A stretch of DNA of 64,000 bases, from assembly GCF_020283565.1 (NCBI RefSeq), contig NC_060062.1, positions 52,970,439 to 53,034,438 of the forward strand. The letters run 5' to 3'. Positions 39,932 to 51,300 of the stretch are shown in pieces. Within the stretch, counting starts at the first letter, position 1. The number at the start of each line of letters is the position of its first letter. Origin of the DNA: Trifolium pratense. Its lineage: Eukaryota > Streptophyta > Magnoliopsida > Fabales > Fabaceae. The notes under the pieces were generated by a model that was given only the letters and a program-made list of their open reading frames with translations, had not been told where the DNA came from and ran no database searches. The position numbers were made by a program, and so were the translations under genes.

Positions 39932-40996
39932 TTTGAAAAAAAAAATTAAAAATTTAGATTACGGACGATCCGCCGTAAGTTATAGACCGTACCCGTAACA
40001 ATACGACAGATACGCCGAAAGTCACTCTCCGATAATCTTTAAGAAATTTGAAATTCAAGTTTATTCGAGAGTAGAGCTAATCAATTTAAAATTGAATTTT
40101 TTGAAAAAAAAATTAAAAATTTAGATTACGGACGATCCGCCGTAAGTTATAGACCGTACCCGTAACAATACGACAGATACGCCGAAAGTCACTCTCCGAT
40201 AATCTTTAAGAAATTTGAAATTCAAGTTTATTCGAGAGTAGAGCTAATCAATTTAAAATTGAATTTTTTGAAAAAAAAATTAAAAATTTAGATTACGGAC
40301 GATCCGCCGTAAGTTATAGACCGTACCCGTAACAATACGACGGATACGCCGAAAGTCACTCTCCGATAATCTTTAAGAAATTTGAAATTCAAGTTTATTC
40401 GAGAGTAGAGCTAATCAATTTAAAATTGAATTTTTTGAAAAAAAAATTAAAAATTTAGATTACGGACGATCCGCCGTAAGTTATAGACCGTACCCGTAAC
40501 AATACGACGGATACGCCGAAAGTCACTCTCCGATAATCTTTAAGAAATTTGAAATTCAAGTTTATTCGAGAGTAGAGCTAATCAATTTAAAATTGAATTT
40601 TTTGAAAAAAAAATTAAAAATTTAGATTACGGACGATCCGCCGTAAGTTATAGACCGTACCCGTAACAATACGACGGATACGCCGAAAGTCACTCTCCGA
40701 TAATCTTTAAGAAATTTGAAATTCAAGTTTATTCGAGAGTAGAGCTAATCAATTTAAAATTGAATTTTTTGAAAAAAAAATTAAAAATTTAGATTACGGA
40801 CGATCCGCCGTAAGTTATAGACCGTACCCGTAACAATACGACGGATACGCCGAAAGTCACTCTCCGATAATCTTTAAGAAATTTGAAATTCAAGTTTATT
40901 CGAGAGTAGAGCTAATCAATTTAAAATTGAATTTTTTGAAAAAAAAATTAAAAATTTAGATTACGGACGATCCGCCGTAAGTTATAGACCGTATAA
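39932..40996. repeat. Satellite array 3, 167-bp unit, 6 full copies plus a partial
   Basis: GATTACGGACGATCCGCCGT recurs at 39957, 40124, 40291, 40458, 40625, 40792 and 40959. Each full unit contains AACAATACGACAGATACGCC (GACGGATAC in the later copies). It ends about 395 bp before the ULP1 start codon and begins about 160 bp after the B3-C stop. Confidence 0.97.
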
Positions 40997-41390
40997 ATTT
41001 AGAATCGAAAGTAATATATATTTTTATATTAAATACGTAATTGAAAAAAAACTAATTGATTAGGAAAAAAAAACAACCAATTCACTAATAATACTCGAAT
41101 TTAAACAGTATTAACACAGCCTACACCACATTAATGGATGTTGGTTTAAACAAAAAAGTATCATTGAGCACACAAAAATTCTGACATGACTTTTCCACTT
41201 CTAATCCACTTCTAAGCCTCCTAAAACGTGTACATAGAGTCTTAATCATTATACATCCCATGTTACTTTTCATTTGCAAAACCTAGCATCTATTAAGTCT
41301 AAGCATACAACCTTTCAATTGCTGGTCTTTTGCAACAAAACCAACAAGCCATCCTTTTGCATTCCTAATCTGCATTCATCAACCACCAAA

Positions 41391-44010
41391 ATGACAAGAC
41401 CTTCTCCTCCCAGAACACGAAAACAGCTGAGAGAAATCACATCTGGAAAACATGCAACTACTAAGAAAGTTAAAATGACATCTAAAACTACCACTACCTC
41501 AGTACAAACAGGCAAGCATTACTCTGAGAAGCGAGAAGAGACGGTAAAAAAAAACTACATTGACTTGTCCTCCAGGTAACAAATCATACAAATCTGATTT
41601 ATACCTTTTAAGTCATTTTTATTCAAGTTGTAGATCTGTTTAATACGTTTGTTGTCCTTTAATTGATAAGCAAGATTGATACTAATACTCAAAATGTTTT
41701 GTTGTCATCAAAATGAGTGTGTATTTTGCCAATCAAACTAATTTTTGTTAAGCACATACTATTGTAACCTTACAATGAAATTGTATAAAATATAGAACCC
41801 TACTTCTTCATATTTCTGCATATTTCTTCATATTGAAGCTTAGACCAAATATAGACCACACACTAAGAGGAACACATTGTAAAAACAGTTTTACTGACTT
41901 TTTAAAATTGGTAGGGTTTTTAATGGTTTTTTAAAGTGCTCTGTTTTTGGGGTTTAGAAGGGGTTCATGTGGTTAGTAGATTTAGTTCACAATAATTTGT
42001 TTTCTGTATGTAATACTAATAAATGGTAAATTAATATGTGTGTGCAGTAGATACAATTCTAGCCGAAAATTGGATGAAAGTGATGACGACAAAGATTACG
42101 AGTCCACTGCTTCAACCCCTAAGTTGGACCGTAAACGTGCGGCTAAAAAAAAGGCAGCAACCGCAACAAGGCCAACAAAGCCAGATATTGATTTGACCAA
42201 GGGCAACGCATCAGCCCCAGCCAAAATTAAGCTCAAATTTGATGGTCCTAGTACACTCGATGACTTTCAGTATGATAGGATAACCAGGAAACTATTCTGC
42301 CAGCCAGAACAAGATGATGACAATGATTTTTACTTAAACTATCATCCAATAAGTTCTTTTGGTTATGAGGGTGCTGACGTTCCTTTATATATTCCGGAAG
42401 TAAGCTTTAACTAGTTGGAACCCTAACTATATTTACCCTATTTTTAAATACAACCAATTATACCATCATGTGAATTTTTGTTACTTACATGAGTCTTTGT
42501 TTCACTCCTATTTAATAACAGTGGATGCCGATGACATTTCGACCTGCTCGAAAGATGTGCTTGAATGACATATGTACTTACACTGCTGCATACGTCTTTA
42601 TGAGAGATGATGAGAAGCTGCTGGGGTGCGTATTTTAAACCTGCTGGTATTTAAATTGTTAATATTTTGTATGAAATTTCATATTTTATACTAACACTGC
42701 ATACCATCTATTGTTTACAGTGATGAAGTTTTGGTTAGAACTGAATCGGGTTTATATGGAGATAGGAAGGCACTTAAGTCTCTCATGCCTAGATGCCCGG
42801 TGGACGAAGAGGTAAATTAAGTATTTTTTAATGTCATCTATTTTTAAATAAAATTTATAACATATTTCATTTACTTTTTTCCCTGCAGATTATTAATCTC
42901 ATAGTTGACAGAACAAATTGGCTAAACACTACAGTAGGCAAAGTTAGGAAGGTTTGGTATTTGCCTACTCATTTTGCGGTGATTAACACTAACCCGTCTA
43001 ATTATGTTACATCCATTAAGTATTAATTATTAATTGTTGACTTAAGCTGCATTTGTTTTTAAGCAATATGCTCTGAATACCAACTACACAGCTGATCGTA
43101 TTAGGGAAATGTATAAGACTACCTTCCTGAAACCAACTAGTGGTGTTACCAAGGTTACAATGTTACTGCACTATATTTTAATTTGTTAATTGTGGTTTGA
43201 TAATTCTTTTCATACCACTAAATGTTAGGTTTTTTTTGTATAGATTTTTATTCCTATGAACGACGGGGGAGCACACTGGTACCTACTGGTTGTTGATCTG
43301 CTGGATAGACAACTTGTTTGGTTGGACTCTCTGCCTGATGCTGATAGATTTCATGAGAGACGTCATGCCATAATGCAAGTGGTATGCATTCACTGTAGTG
43401 CTACCTACTTCGTTTTACTTTGAAATAAATTGTTTTTTTTTTTTAGTATTAACTTAATTTCAATATTTGGATTTCACTCTAGACCATATTTGTCGAGAAA
43501 ATTCTGCTACATCCTACTGTTGGCCTGGTCAATCCTACTTACCATGACAGTTTAATCACAAACTACCCCCTTGTTAACACTAAGGGACTCCCATTCCAGC
43601 GACAAGGATCGTACGTCTCAACAACCCTTACTATAATTTAAATTTATTCAACTTTACCAATGACTCTCACACTAATGTAATGCTTTTAAATGACTGACTG
43701 TAGCAACGACTGCGGAGTGTGGGTTGCAAAATGGATGATTGAGTGTGGGTACATGAATGATTATGAAAACGTAGCTGTAAGTCTAGCAAACACACTTTGG
43801 TTTTTTCTTATACCTGTCCCCTCTACTTATATTTGTGTTTTTATTTAACTGTTTAATAATTGTATTCAGGTTGTTACGGCCACAAGGATGAAGCTAGCTC
43901 TTTTTATTTGTCTCTCATCTAATAATGTGTTGAAGAATGAACTCGTGTCAAATGCTACCAAGTATTGGGAAGATCAGCACAAGAAAAGAAGGGCGTTGGT
44001 TAAAGTTTGA
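41391..44010 (+). CDS. ULP1-family SUMO-type cysteine protease (transposon cargo)
   Basis: C48 peptidase, a family that matures SUMO or removes it from proteins. Ten exons: 41391..41575, 42048..42399, 42522..42625, 42721..42811, 42889..42978, 43064..43153, 43244..43381, 43483..43610, 43704..43776, 43870..44010. All phases agree and give 463 residues. The N-terminus is basic and disordered with two IDL motifs (YIDLSS, DIDLTKG). The protease core has His315 in GGAHWYLLVVD, Asp332 in VWLDSLPD, Gln391 in RQGSNDCGVW and the nucleophile Cys396, so it looks catalytically intact. Exon 2 has a tandem acceptor (GCAGTAG), so one residue may vary. ULP1 domains are known cargo of Kaonashi-type MULEs. The upstream ATG at 41274 is an alternative start. 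Confidence 0.88.
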
Positions 44011-45670
44011 ATTTGTGTTCTATGTTGGGTAACGCGTGAGACTTTGGGGCATTATGCTTGTTTTGATTGATAATTTAATTTTGGGTTGTAACGTGAAGCT
44101 TTTACAAACTTCATTCAGTTGCTTTAATTTTGGATTGTAATGTGTTTTGGCACTTGGATGTTTCAGTTTCTTTAAGTCTTTTGGATATTATTTTGGTTGT
44201 TTTATATGTTTGAGTTACTTTGGTAGTGCTTTATATGTTTGACTTACTTTGGTTGTGCTTTACTTGTACATTACTAGTTTCCAACATATTTAATACAAAA
44301 TTATATGGAAACATAATGTACTTGTTTCCAACGTAATTTAAAAACAAAAAATTTGTGTTACACACGTACACATGCGTTATTTAACTTTTATTATTACATA
44401 CCTCTTTTGCTACTATTTTGAAAACGAACTTTAGCATTCACATGCTCTCCTTCACATTTTGAATTCAAATCAACATGCTACGAATCCCTCTAAACTGCTT
44501 CAAAAAAAAAAAAAAAAACTTTGGTTAATATAAGCAAGTTTAACTCAACGTCAAACAACACAATTAAACATTAAGCAATTCATTACAAATTTACCATTGT
44601 GAGCAAATTAGGTATTTCCAGATAACAAAACTTTGTATGTATTCATTTATTAACATAATCGATGTCAAATTCAACTTAAGTACAAAGCATTATATACGAA
44701 ATCGTTGTATAACTCAGATTATAATAATTTTTGACTTGTTTGTGTAATCACTTAAGGTACATTGAACAACCAAGAATTGTAAAAACTACTTTACATTGTT
44801 CAACTCAAATGTGGAGCATAACATAATATATCATGCAATGTAAGTTTAATTAGATGAACTTATCTTAGAATTTACAACCAAGAATTTACAGTCAACAATT
44901 TCCTATGCTAAGTCACGTCATTCATGTACTTCAAATTGTCAATTGTTAGCTCCTCTGTTTCCTTTCTCTATTGAGAATCTCACAGTTGACTCATTGCTAT
45001 CCTTGCTATCCATAACTTAACTGCAGCAAATTTAACAATGCCACACAAATTAAACTTGAATAATATCACACTATAACTTAAGTTTTAAATTGATAGGCAT
45101 ATTAACAGAGTGTCAAACAGTGAAATTCCCAATTCAAATCAGACACTACAATCATTGATCTTTGTGGCTGACAATTAAAATCAGCCACAATTTCCATATT
45201 TTATTGGGTAAGAACTCCAATCATATTCAATTTAACAGCAAAACCCTTAACCCAAAATTGATATTCCTGAGTAACAATTGAAATCAGCTTCAGTGATGAT
45301 AATTTGAACATACAATCCCTAATCCCCAATTTCATAAGTTACTGGGTAAGAACTACAATCATATTTAAATAAAAATACAACCCTAATACCAAATCATCTT
45401 TGTGGCAAAGAATTCAAATCAACTTCAATTTTAAAACCAAAACCTATTTCCAAATCTATCGTTTTTTGGCTAAGTATAAATACCTCAATTCTGTAATTAT
45501 TGTCGAACTAAAATTAAAATCAATTTCATTTACCTGTGATAGAAAACGACGATGTTGAACTCTTGTGAAGTTGAGAGAAACACGAACAACCTATAATTTG
45601 CTACAAATCGAGGGGAAGAGGAACAATAAGGTAGAAGATAAGCGATTCATAACAAAGAAGAACACGAAGG
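44011..45670. other. Right internal flank of the 21-kb element
   Basis: 3' flank of the protease gene and AT-rich spacer. It contains several near-repeats of a phrase around AACTCCAATCATATT and AACTACAATCATATT (45208, 45350) and CAACTTCAATTTTAAAA-type words. No supported coding frame. Confidence 0.4.
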
Positions 45671-45724
45671 ATGAGATGGACGACAAAGATTAATACGACA
45701 GAGGAGATGAGGGATAAAGAACAG

Positions 45725-45870
45725 TACGATGGAGGAGATGAATACGATGGGGTATATGGAGGAGATGAATACGATGGGGTAGATGGAGGAGATGAATACG
45801 ATGGGGTAGATGGAGGAGATGAATACGATGGGGTAGATGGAGGAGATGAATACGATGGGGTAGATGGAGG
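45725..45870. repeat. 27-bp minisatellite near the right end
   Basis: About five copies of a unit GGAGGAGATGAATACGATGG plus GGTAGAT. Because 27 is a multiple of 3, the plus strand reads GGDEYDGVD repeats and the minus strand reads SSIYPIVFI repeats, both open. I see no start context or gene partner that would make either strand a protein. Confidence 0.85.
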
Positions 45871-46201
45871 ACAACGAAGAGTTCGATTGAGGAGAAGGAG
45901 GAGCAGGGAGAATACGGTTCAGAATGAAGAACACGATGAATTTGGGAATTTGGGAATTTAGGGTTTTCAATTGGAGAAATAAATTTGTCAAATATTCAAA
46001 CTTTGTTATTTTTGTAAATTATTATTCAATTTAATTCATAAATAAAACTTGTTTTTAGTTGTAAACTAGAAAATTATTATTAACTTTAATGGGGACTGAT
46101 TTGCAATAACCAAAACTTTTAATAAAAAGACTCACCATGAACCTTCATAACACACTAAAGCTGATGTGGAATCAGCTATCTTCCTATTGGACAGTTGACC
46201 T

Positions 46202-46248
46202 GACTTCTTTTAAGAAGTCATTTTTTTGACTTCACCCTAGAAGCTCCC
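46202..46248 (-). repeat. Right terminal inverted repeat of the 21-kb element
   Basis: Read inwards it begins GGGAGCTTCTAGGGTGAAGT and matches the left end at 39 of 47 positions. It contains the near-perfect hairpin GACTTCTTTTAAGAAGTC. The target duplication follows directly. Confidence 0.85.
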
Positions 46249-46854
46249 ATTAAAGAAGGAGTGACAGAGCTAGTGATTCCTGGTAACTTTCCAATAGGGT
46301 GTAATGCTGCTTTTTTATCAATTGTGGATAGTAAGAAAAAAGAAGACTATGATGAACTTGGGTGCTTGATACCCTACAATACTTTAGTGGAATACTTTAA
46401 TGAACAACTCAAATGTGCTATAGACACATTACGACAAAATAATCCTCAAGCTCAGATAATATATTTTGACTACTACAATGATGCTAAACGTTTATATCAA
46501 GCACCGCAAAAATATGGTGTGTGGTGAACTCATTTTCTTTTAAATCGATGTATATATTCTTGCTAAATTGATTGATTATACATGATCCCCATTTTAATTA
46601 TGTGCGTCGTAGGGTTTACTTCTGACAAGAACGAGATTTTGAAAGCATGTTGTGGATCAAATGCACCATACAATGTCGATGTAAAGAAACCATGTGGAAC
46701 TACTGGTACGACGGTTTGTTCAGACCCTTCAAAACAAATAAATTGGGATGGAGCACACTTAACAGAAGCAGCTTATAGAATGATTGCAAAGGGATTAGTT
46801 GAAGGCCCTTTTGCAAACCCTTCTCTTAAAACTCCTCCTTTCAAGATAGCTTAA
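46249..46854 (+). pseudogene. GDSL esterase/lipase, 3' part
   Basis: It continues exon 4 of the lipase after the duplicated ATTAAAGAA: 46258..46516 with GVTELVIPGNFPIGCNAAFL, then exon 5 at 46613..46854 with YGFTSDKNEILKACCG. Block V, with the catalytic Asp and His (INWDGAHLTEAAYRM), is intact and the frame ends FKIA. Junction phases agree. Alone it has no start or nucleophile, so it is inactive. Confidence 0.9.
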
Positions 46855-47755
46855 TTAGAAATTAAAATATGTTTAGACTTCATCTATTAAAATAGGATTC
46901 TTATATGCCTATTTTCTTGCTTGCTTGTTTTTGTGGTGCCAAAAGATCATTTGTCAGAGAGGCACAATAAATTATGTGCGGAGAATGATACATACATCTT
47001 CATTTAAAATTTTAAGACATTAGGTATACAAGTGACCACTCTAATATATTTAACGTTCTTTATATTTATAGGTGATGTGGGACTAACCACTAACAACTTT
47101 AACTTATTAATCTTCCCTCCGCCTCCTATACTTTAAACCAATACATATGCCACTCACGCTCTCTCACTAAGCCAAACTAAGCATCTCATACTAATGTTAG
47201 GCCATGACCATCGTTGATAAAAAAGACTTTCGACATTGAGCCGATCAAATTCTACGTTGAATCATCGACTCTGAAACCATTGTTGAATCATGGGGAAAGA
47301 CCAATATGGATTAAGGCAGAACATCGGTTAGTTTCGATCAGTTTCAAACAAAAAATCACCAAACCAAAAAAAACCACAACCATTTTTTTTGTAAACCGGA
47401 TATCCTCTGCGCGCAACTGCAGAGACTAATCCCTCGAGCCTTGTGGGACCCAAATGGTGTGGCAAACTCTCCCTAAGAGTTTTAACATTGCTGCATGCCC
47501 AAACCAGATATCAAACCCAAGACCTTGGTTAAGGAAGAGACTCGCGTCATCTCATCTGAGTGCTCTTAGGTAAACTACAACCATTTAATTTGGATCCAAT
47601 TTCGAAAAAAAGGCCAAAACTTTATTAAGTACCAAAGCACAATAAAATTTGAATGAAGGACTAAATTACAAATAAATAAAATACATTATTTGTGAGTAAT
47701 AGGAAAAAAATATTTGCAACCACTGGAAACGAAGCGTTTTGATTTTGAACAGAGA
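46855..47755. other. Intergenic between lipase and TKI1, dispersed-repeat remnant
   Basis: At 47420..47570 there is a dispersed-repeat-like stretch (CTTGTGGGACCCAAATGGTG, then CCAAGACCTTGGTTAAGG and CATCTCATCTGAGTGCTC) with B-box-like character, possibly a degenerate SINE or LINE tail. The rest is AT-rich; the TKI1 promoter should lie in its last 300 bp. Confidence 0.35.
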
Positions 47756-47815
47756 ATGAATCTTCATCGTGGATCTTCTTGCTTCATCTTTCATATTCCT
47801 TTCCCATCGATTTAG
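47756..47815 (+). CDS. Short upstream ORF in the TKI1 leader
   Basis: MNLHRGSSCFIFHIPFPSI then stop, in the probable first non-coding exon (donor at 47869, CTCTCCAG/GTACAAT). If the transcript starts upstream of it, it could reduce translation of the main frame. No conservation evidence is available here. Confidence 0.3.
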   Translation: MNLHRGSSCFIFHIPFPSI

Positions 47816-48300
47816 GGTTTTCAGATATTCAATTTCTCTTCCTTTCCTCGACCTTCACTCTCTCCAGGTACAATACTTCTCTCAATTCCTCCGTTGTTTC
47901 CTTTTCTGGAAATTCTTATATAAAAATTATATCGATCAAAATTTTGAAATTCGTTGCTAATTTTGTTACTTTCGCGAATTTTTTACATAAATTTCAATCA
48001 AAGTTTCATTAGGATCAGTTTTTAGAGTGTCATTCAAATTTATGTGAATTTTATTTAGGTATAAAGCTTGTAGGAATAGGAATTGATTTTTGTTTGTCTG
48101 TAACCTACATTGTGAATTGTGTTTTGTATTTGTATTCGACAATTACGATCGCTTTTTATTTCAAGTTATGCTTGTGAGTTGCAGCTAAGGCACAGTTTTC
48201 GGTTATCTTATAGTTTTAATTTTTGTTGATGATGTTGTCAGGGAACTGTGTCATTTGGTGCATTTGAATTTGAATAGCATGAGCAGGTGACGAAGAAAAG

Positions 48301-51300
48301 ATGCAAACTGAGGCGGAAATCTTGACTGATTTGAGTACTCAACTTCATTCTGAGACCGTTGTTTCTGTTCAAAACGAGGATCCTGTTGTTTCAACATCTC
48401 TTGCAAATGTTGCCGTCTTGCCTCAGCAGCCAGGTTAGTTTTTGATATTTAGTTTACATTTGTTTGATTTGTTCTAGCAGGTTGTGTTTGTTGAGAGGTG
48501 GTGTTGATGGTTTTACACATGCCTGTTTGTTGTTTATATATAGCTCCAAAGAAACCAACACGACAATGGGCTGCTTGGACTCGTCAAGAAGAGGAAAGCT
48601 TCTTCACCGCATTACGACAAGTTGGGAAGGTACACTTATCTGTTATTATCACCTTTGATGTTTTTATTTCTTTTGGTACCATAAACCTGCTAATCGCAAT
48701 ATCCTTGAATGTAGAATTTTGAGAAAATCACTTCACGTGTACAAAGTAAAAACAAGGATCAGGTATGCTCTACGAAGCTGTTTTACCCTTTCAATTTTCT
48801 CATTCCCCTACTAATGATGGTGTTTAGTTTTATTTCATCTTCGATAATTGGCTTGTTTTTCTTTTCTCACTCCTCTTTCTTTCGGGGTTCACTAATGACT
48901 TACAGGTTAGGCATTATTACTATCGGCTTGTGAGACGGATGAACAAACTTCTCGGTCCAGAATTATGTCTGGATGCCAAAAATTCAAAAGATACCAATGC
49001 TGCAATGCTTCGTTGGTAACATAGCTTAACTTCAAATGGCTGTTTGTTAAATAAATTTATACATATAATGGAAGATGTAGACTATATATTTTTACATCGA
49101 GTTAAGTTCATTTCTGCATCAGAGACCATATGCTAAGGGGAATGTTTAAAAGTGCATATTTCTTTAAAAAGAATCAATTGGGTGTCTGATCTGAGTTCAT
49201 GTTTGATGCTCTTAAGTGTGGAATTGTTTTAATATACAACCACTCAATGATATGTTGCCACAACAGTTCAAGAATTTGGCTATGCTAACTACTAAATGAG
49301 ATGTCAAGCAAACTCGTTAAATGATAGCACAATTCATAACTCATAGGAATTTGGGAAACAGTTGAGCTGTTGAAATAAAGAAGACTAAGCTCCTTAGATA
49401 CATAGGTACCTAAATTGGTCGACAAAATTAAGATTAGAAGAGAATGTAACTTGGGAAGTTCTGCACAAAGCACCTCCCAGCCATCCCGAGTGCTTTCCAT
49501 CTCACTCAATTCATGTCTGCTTACCTTTTACCCCCTCTCCTCTTGTTTTCTTCCTCTCTTTTGCTCATAAGTTATCCTTACCGATTTCTTATATGTTTCC
49601 TCACTACTCTCTGATAGTACCCAACCCCCAAATTAGGAATGTTTATGGGCCGAAGAATCAAGAGGTTTAGGCCTTGTTAGTTTTGTATGGAATCTTTTCA
49701 TTGATAAGAATTTTATAAATACCTTTGTCATTGTGTTGTGGGGGAGTGGCCACTCTAATACCTGGGGACTTCTATTGTAAGTTCTTTGTTTTCCTCTGCA
49801 GTTGGGTTTCCTTGCCTCAAGGTAGGGGAGCATATCGATAAAACTTTCCCATTTTCTTTCTGTAATTTCTAGTTTTCTTAATTAGTACTTCATCCTCCTG
49901 CCAATTGGTCAGGTGGTTGAAGTTTGTGTACCCTTTCTTAGTCAATTTTCTCATTATGTGCTAGTCAATTATTCCATGCTATTCGCTTCTCCTTCTACCT
50001 GACCCCAGTTAATGGCTGAATATTTATCAGCAACACATCATTGGGTTATGGTGTAAAATCTTTTTACATTTACAGTGTATTTTCTTATTTTATCATCTTT
50101 TAGTAATTTCCTTAACAATTGGGTTATACTTTCTATCAAAATGTTTTTGCGGTATACTACTATTGTTCTCAGAATATCATGCATTGAAAGTTTCTCACAA
50201 ATTACTATATGTTCTCTTCTCAACTTATCTGATCTGTGACACAGGTGGTCTTTATTGGAAAAGTATAGATTTAAAGCTTCAAAGCTTCACCTAAAGCCCC
50301 GACGGTTTAAAATATTTTTAGAAGCCTTGGTCAGTCAACTATTTGCATTTGTCTGGAAACGTTTGCATTTTTTTATTTTTAATATGCTCAGTATATGCTG
50401 AAGCTGACCTATATTATTCTTCCATGAAGGAGCACCAACTTTTGAAGGACCGGAAGAAGAATGTAAGGAAGCGACCTTTGCAGGGTGGAAATTGTCAACC
50501 TCCTGTTCTTAACACTGTCTCAAATCAAGCCAGAGCATCAGGAAATGATACCCGTGCAGTTAAAATGATTCTTGTCGAGAGTCAAAATATTATAAAACTT
50601 GGACCTTCCAAACCACCATTGAAACGCAATGTGAGCATGGGTGTTAACCGTAATAATGCTAAGGGAGATTCAAATAACTCAAAACCTACGAGGCAGAGAA
50701 AGAAATCTGGTGATTATTTTTCAATTCCCTTCAAGATCTTTGATCAGTTTTCTGCTTTAAACTAGTTTTCCCTTTCGTGATAATATATATATATATCTTT
50801 GACACACTTTTTTTTTTGTTTACTATTATCGTAAAAAGTTTGTTATATCTCTCTTTCAGGTATGGCCACAGCAGCTGCATATAGAAAATGGGAGAAGGCT
50901 GCAATTGCTGGAGTCTCTTTAGTTGCAGATGCTGCTGAGCATTTGGAGCGAGCTGCTACTGTTAAAGAGGTTGAACATGACCAGGAGAATCCAGGTAGCT
51001 ATTACAGTGGTGGTATTTGTATTTGGTCCTTACCCCTATTAGAATTTTCTAGGTATATGCTGTGACTTAATTCTGGTTTATCAATGTTCATTCCAGGGGA
51101 AAACTGTTCTGATCCTGTTGATCATGTCCTGCCCTCTTTATCCACACTTCCACAAAATCACTCTGTTGATAACAATGTGCAGAATATTGTGAAACTTAAG
51201 CTCCAATTATTCCCAATTGATGAACTCACTCGAAGAGCCTTGGAATTGGTGAGTACAAGATAAATCCAAAAGCATCTTACTTTACCAATGTGAAAGTGAT

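Larger units (their letters stand above)
25180..46248 (+). mobile_element. 21-kb Mutator-like element with cargo genes
   Basis: Bounded by the 9-bp duplication ATTAAAGAA (25171..25179 and 46249..46257) inside exon 4 of a GDSL lipase. The terminal inverted repeats are 47 bp and match at 39 positions. Just inside them is a further weak match (GCAAACAAGTCCC and, inverted, GCAAATCAGTCCC). In order it carries a FAR1/MULE transposase, satellite array 1, B3 gene A, B3 gene B, a GRF zinc-finger gene (minus), array 2, B3 gene C, array 3, a ULP1 protease gene and a coding-like minisatellite. Typical MULEs are a few kb; ULP1-carrying MULEs (Kaonashi type) are known, but this combination with B3 genes and three arrays is not one I know. 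Confidence 0.88.

Noticed and set aside
36566..40996. Tandem arrays read as CRISPR or as telomere sequence (TAACCCTAA in array 2)
   Set aside because: Units are contiguous without spacers, this is a plant nuclear context, and the CCCTAA word occurs only once per 162-bp unit.
45647..45991. Overlapping open frames on both strands near the right end of the 21-kb element
   Set aside because: They are a by-product of a 27-bp repeat whose length is a multiple of three. They are kept only as a repeat.
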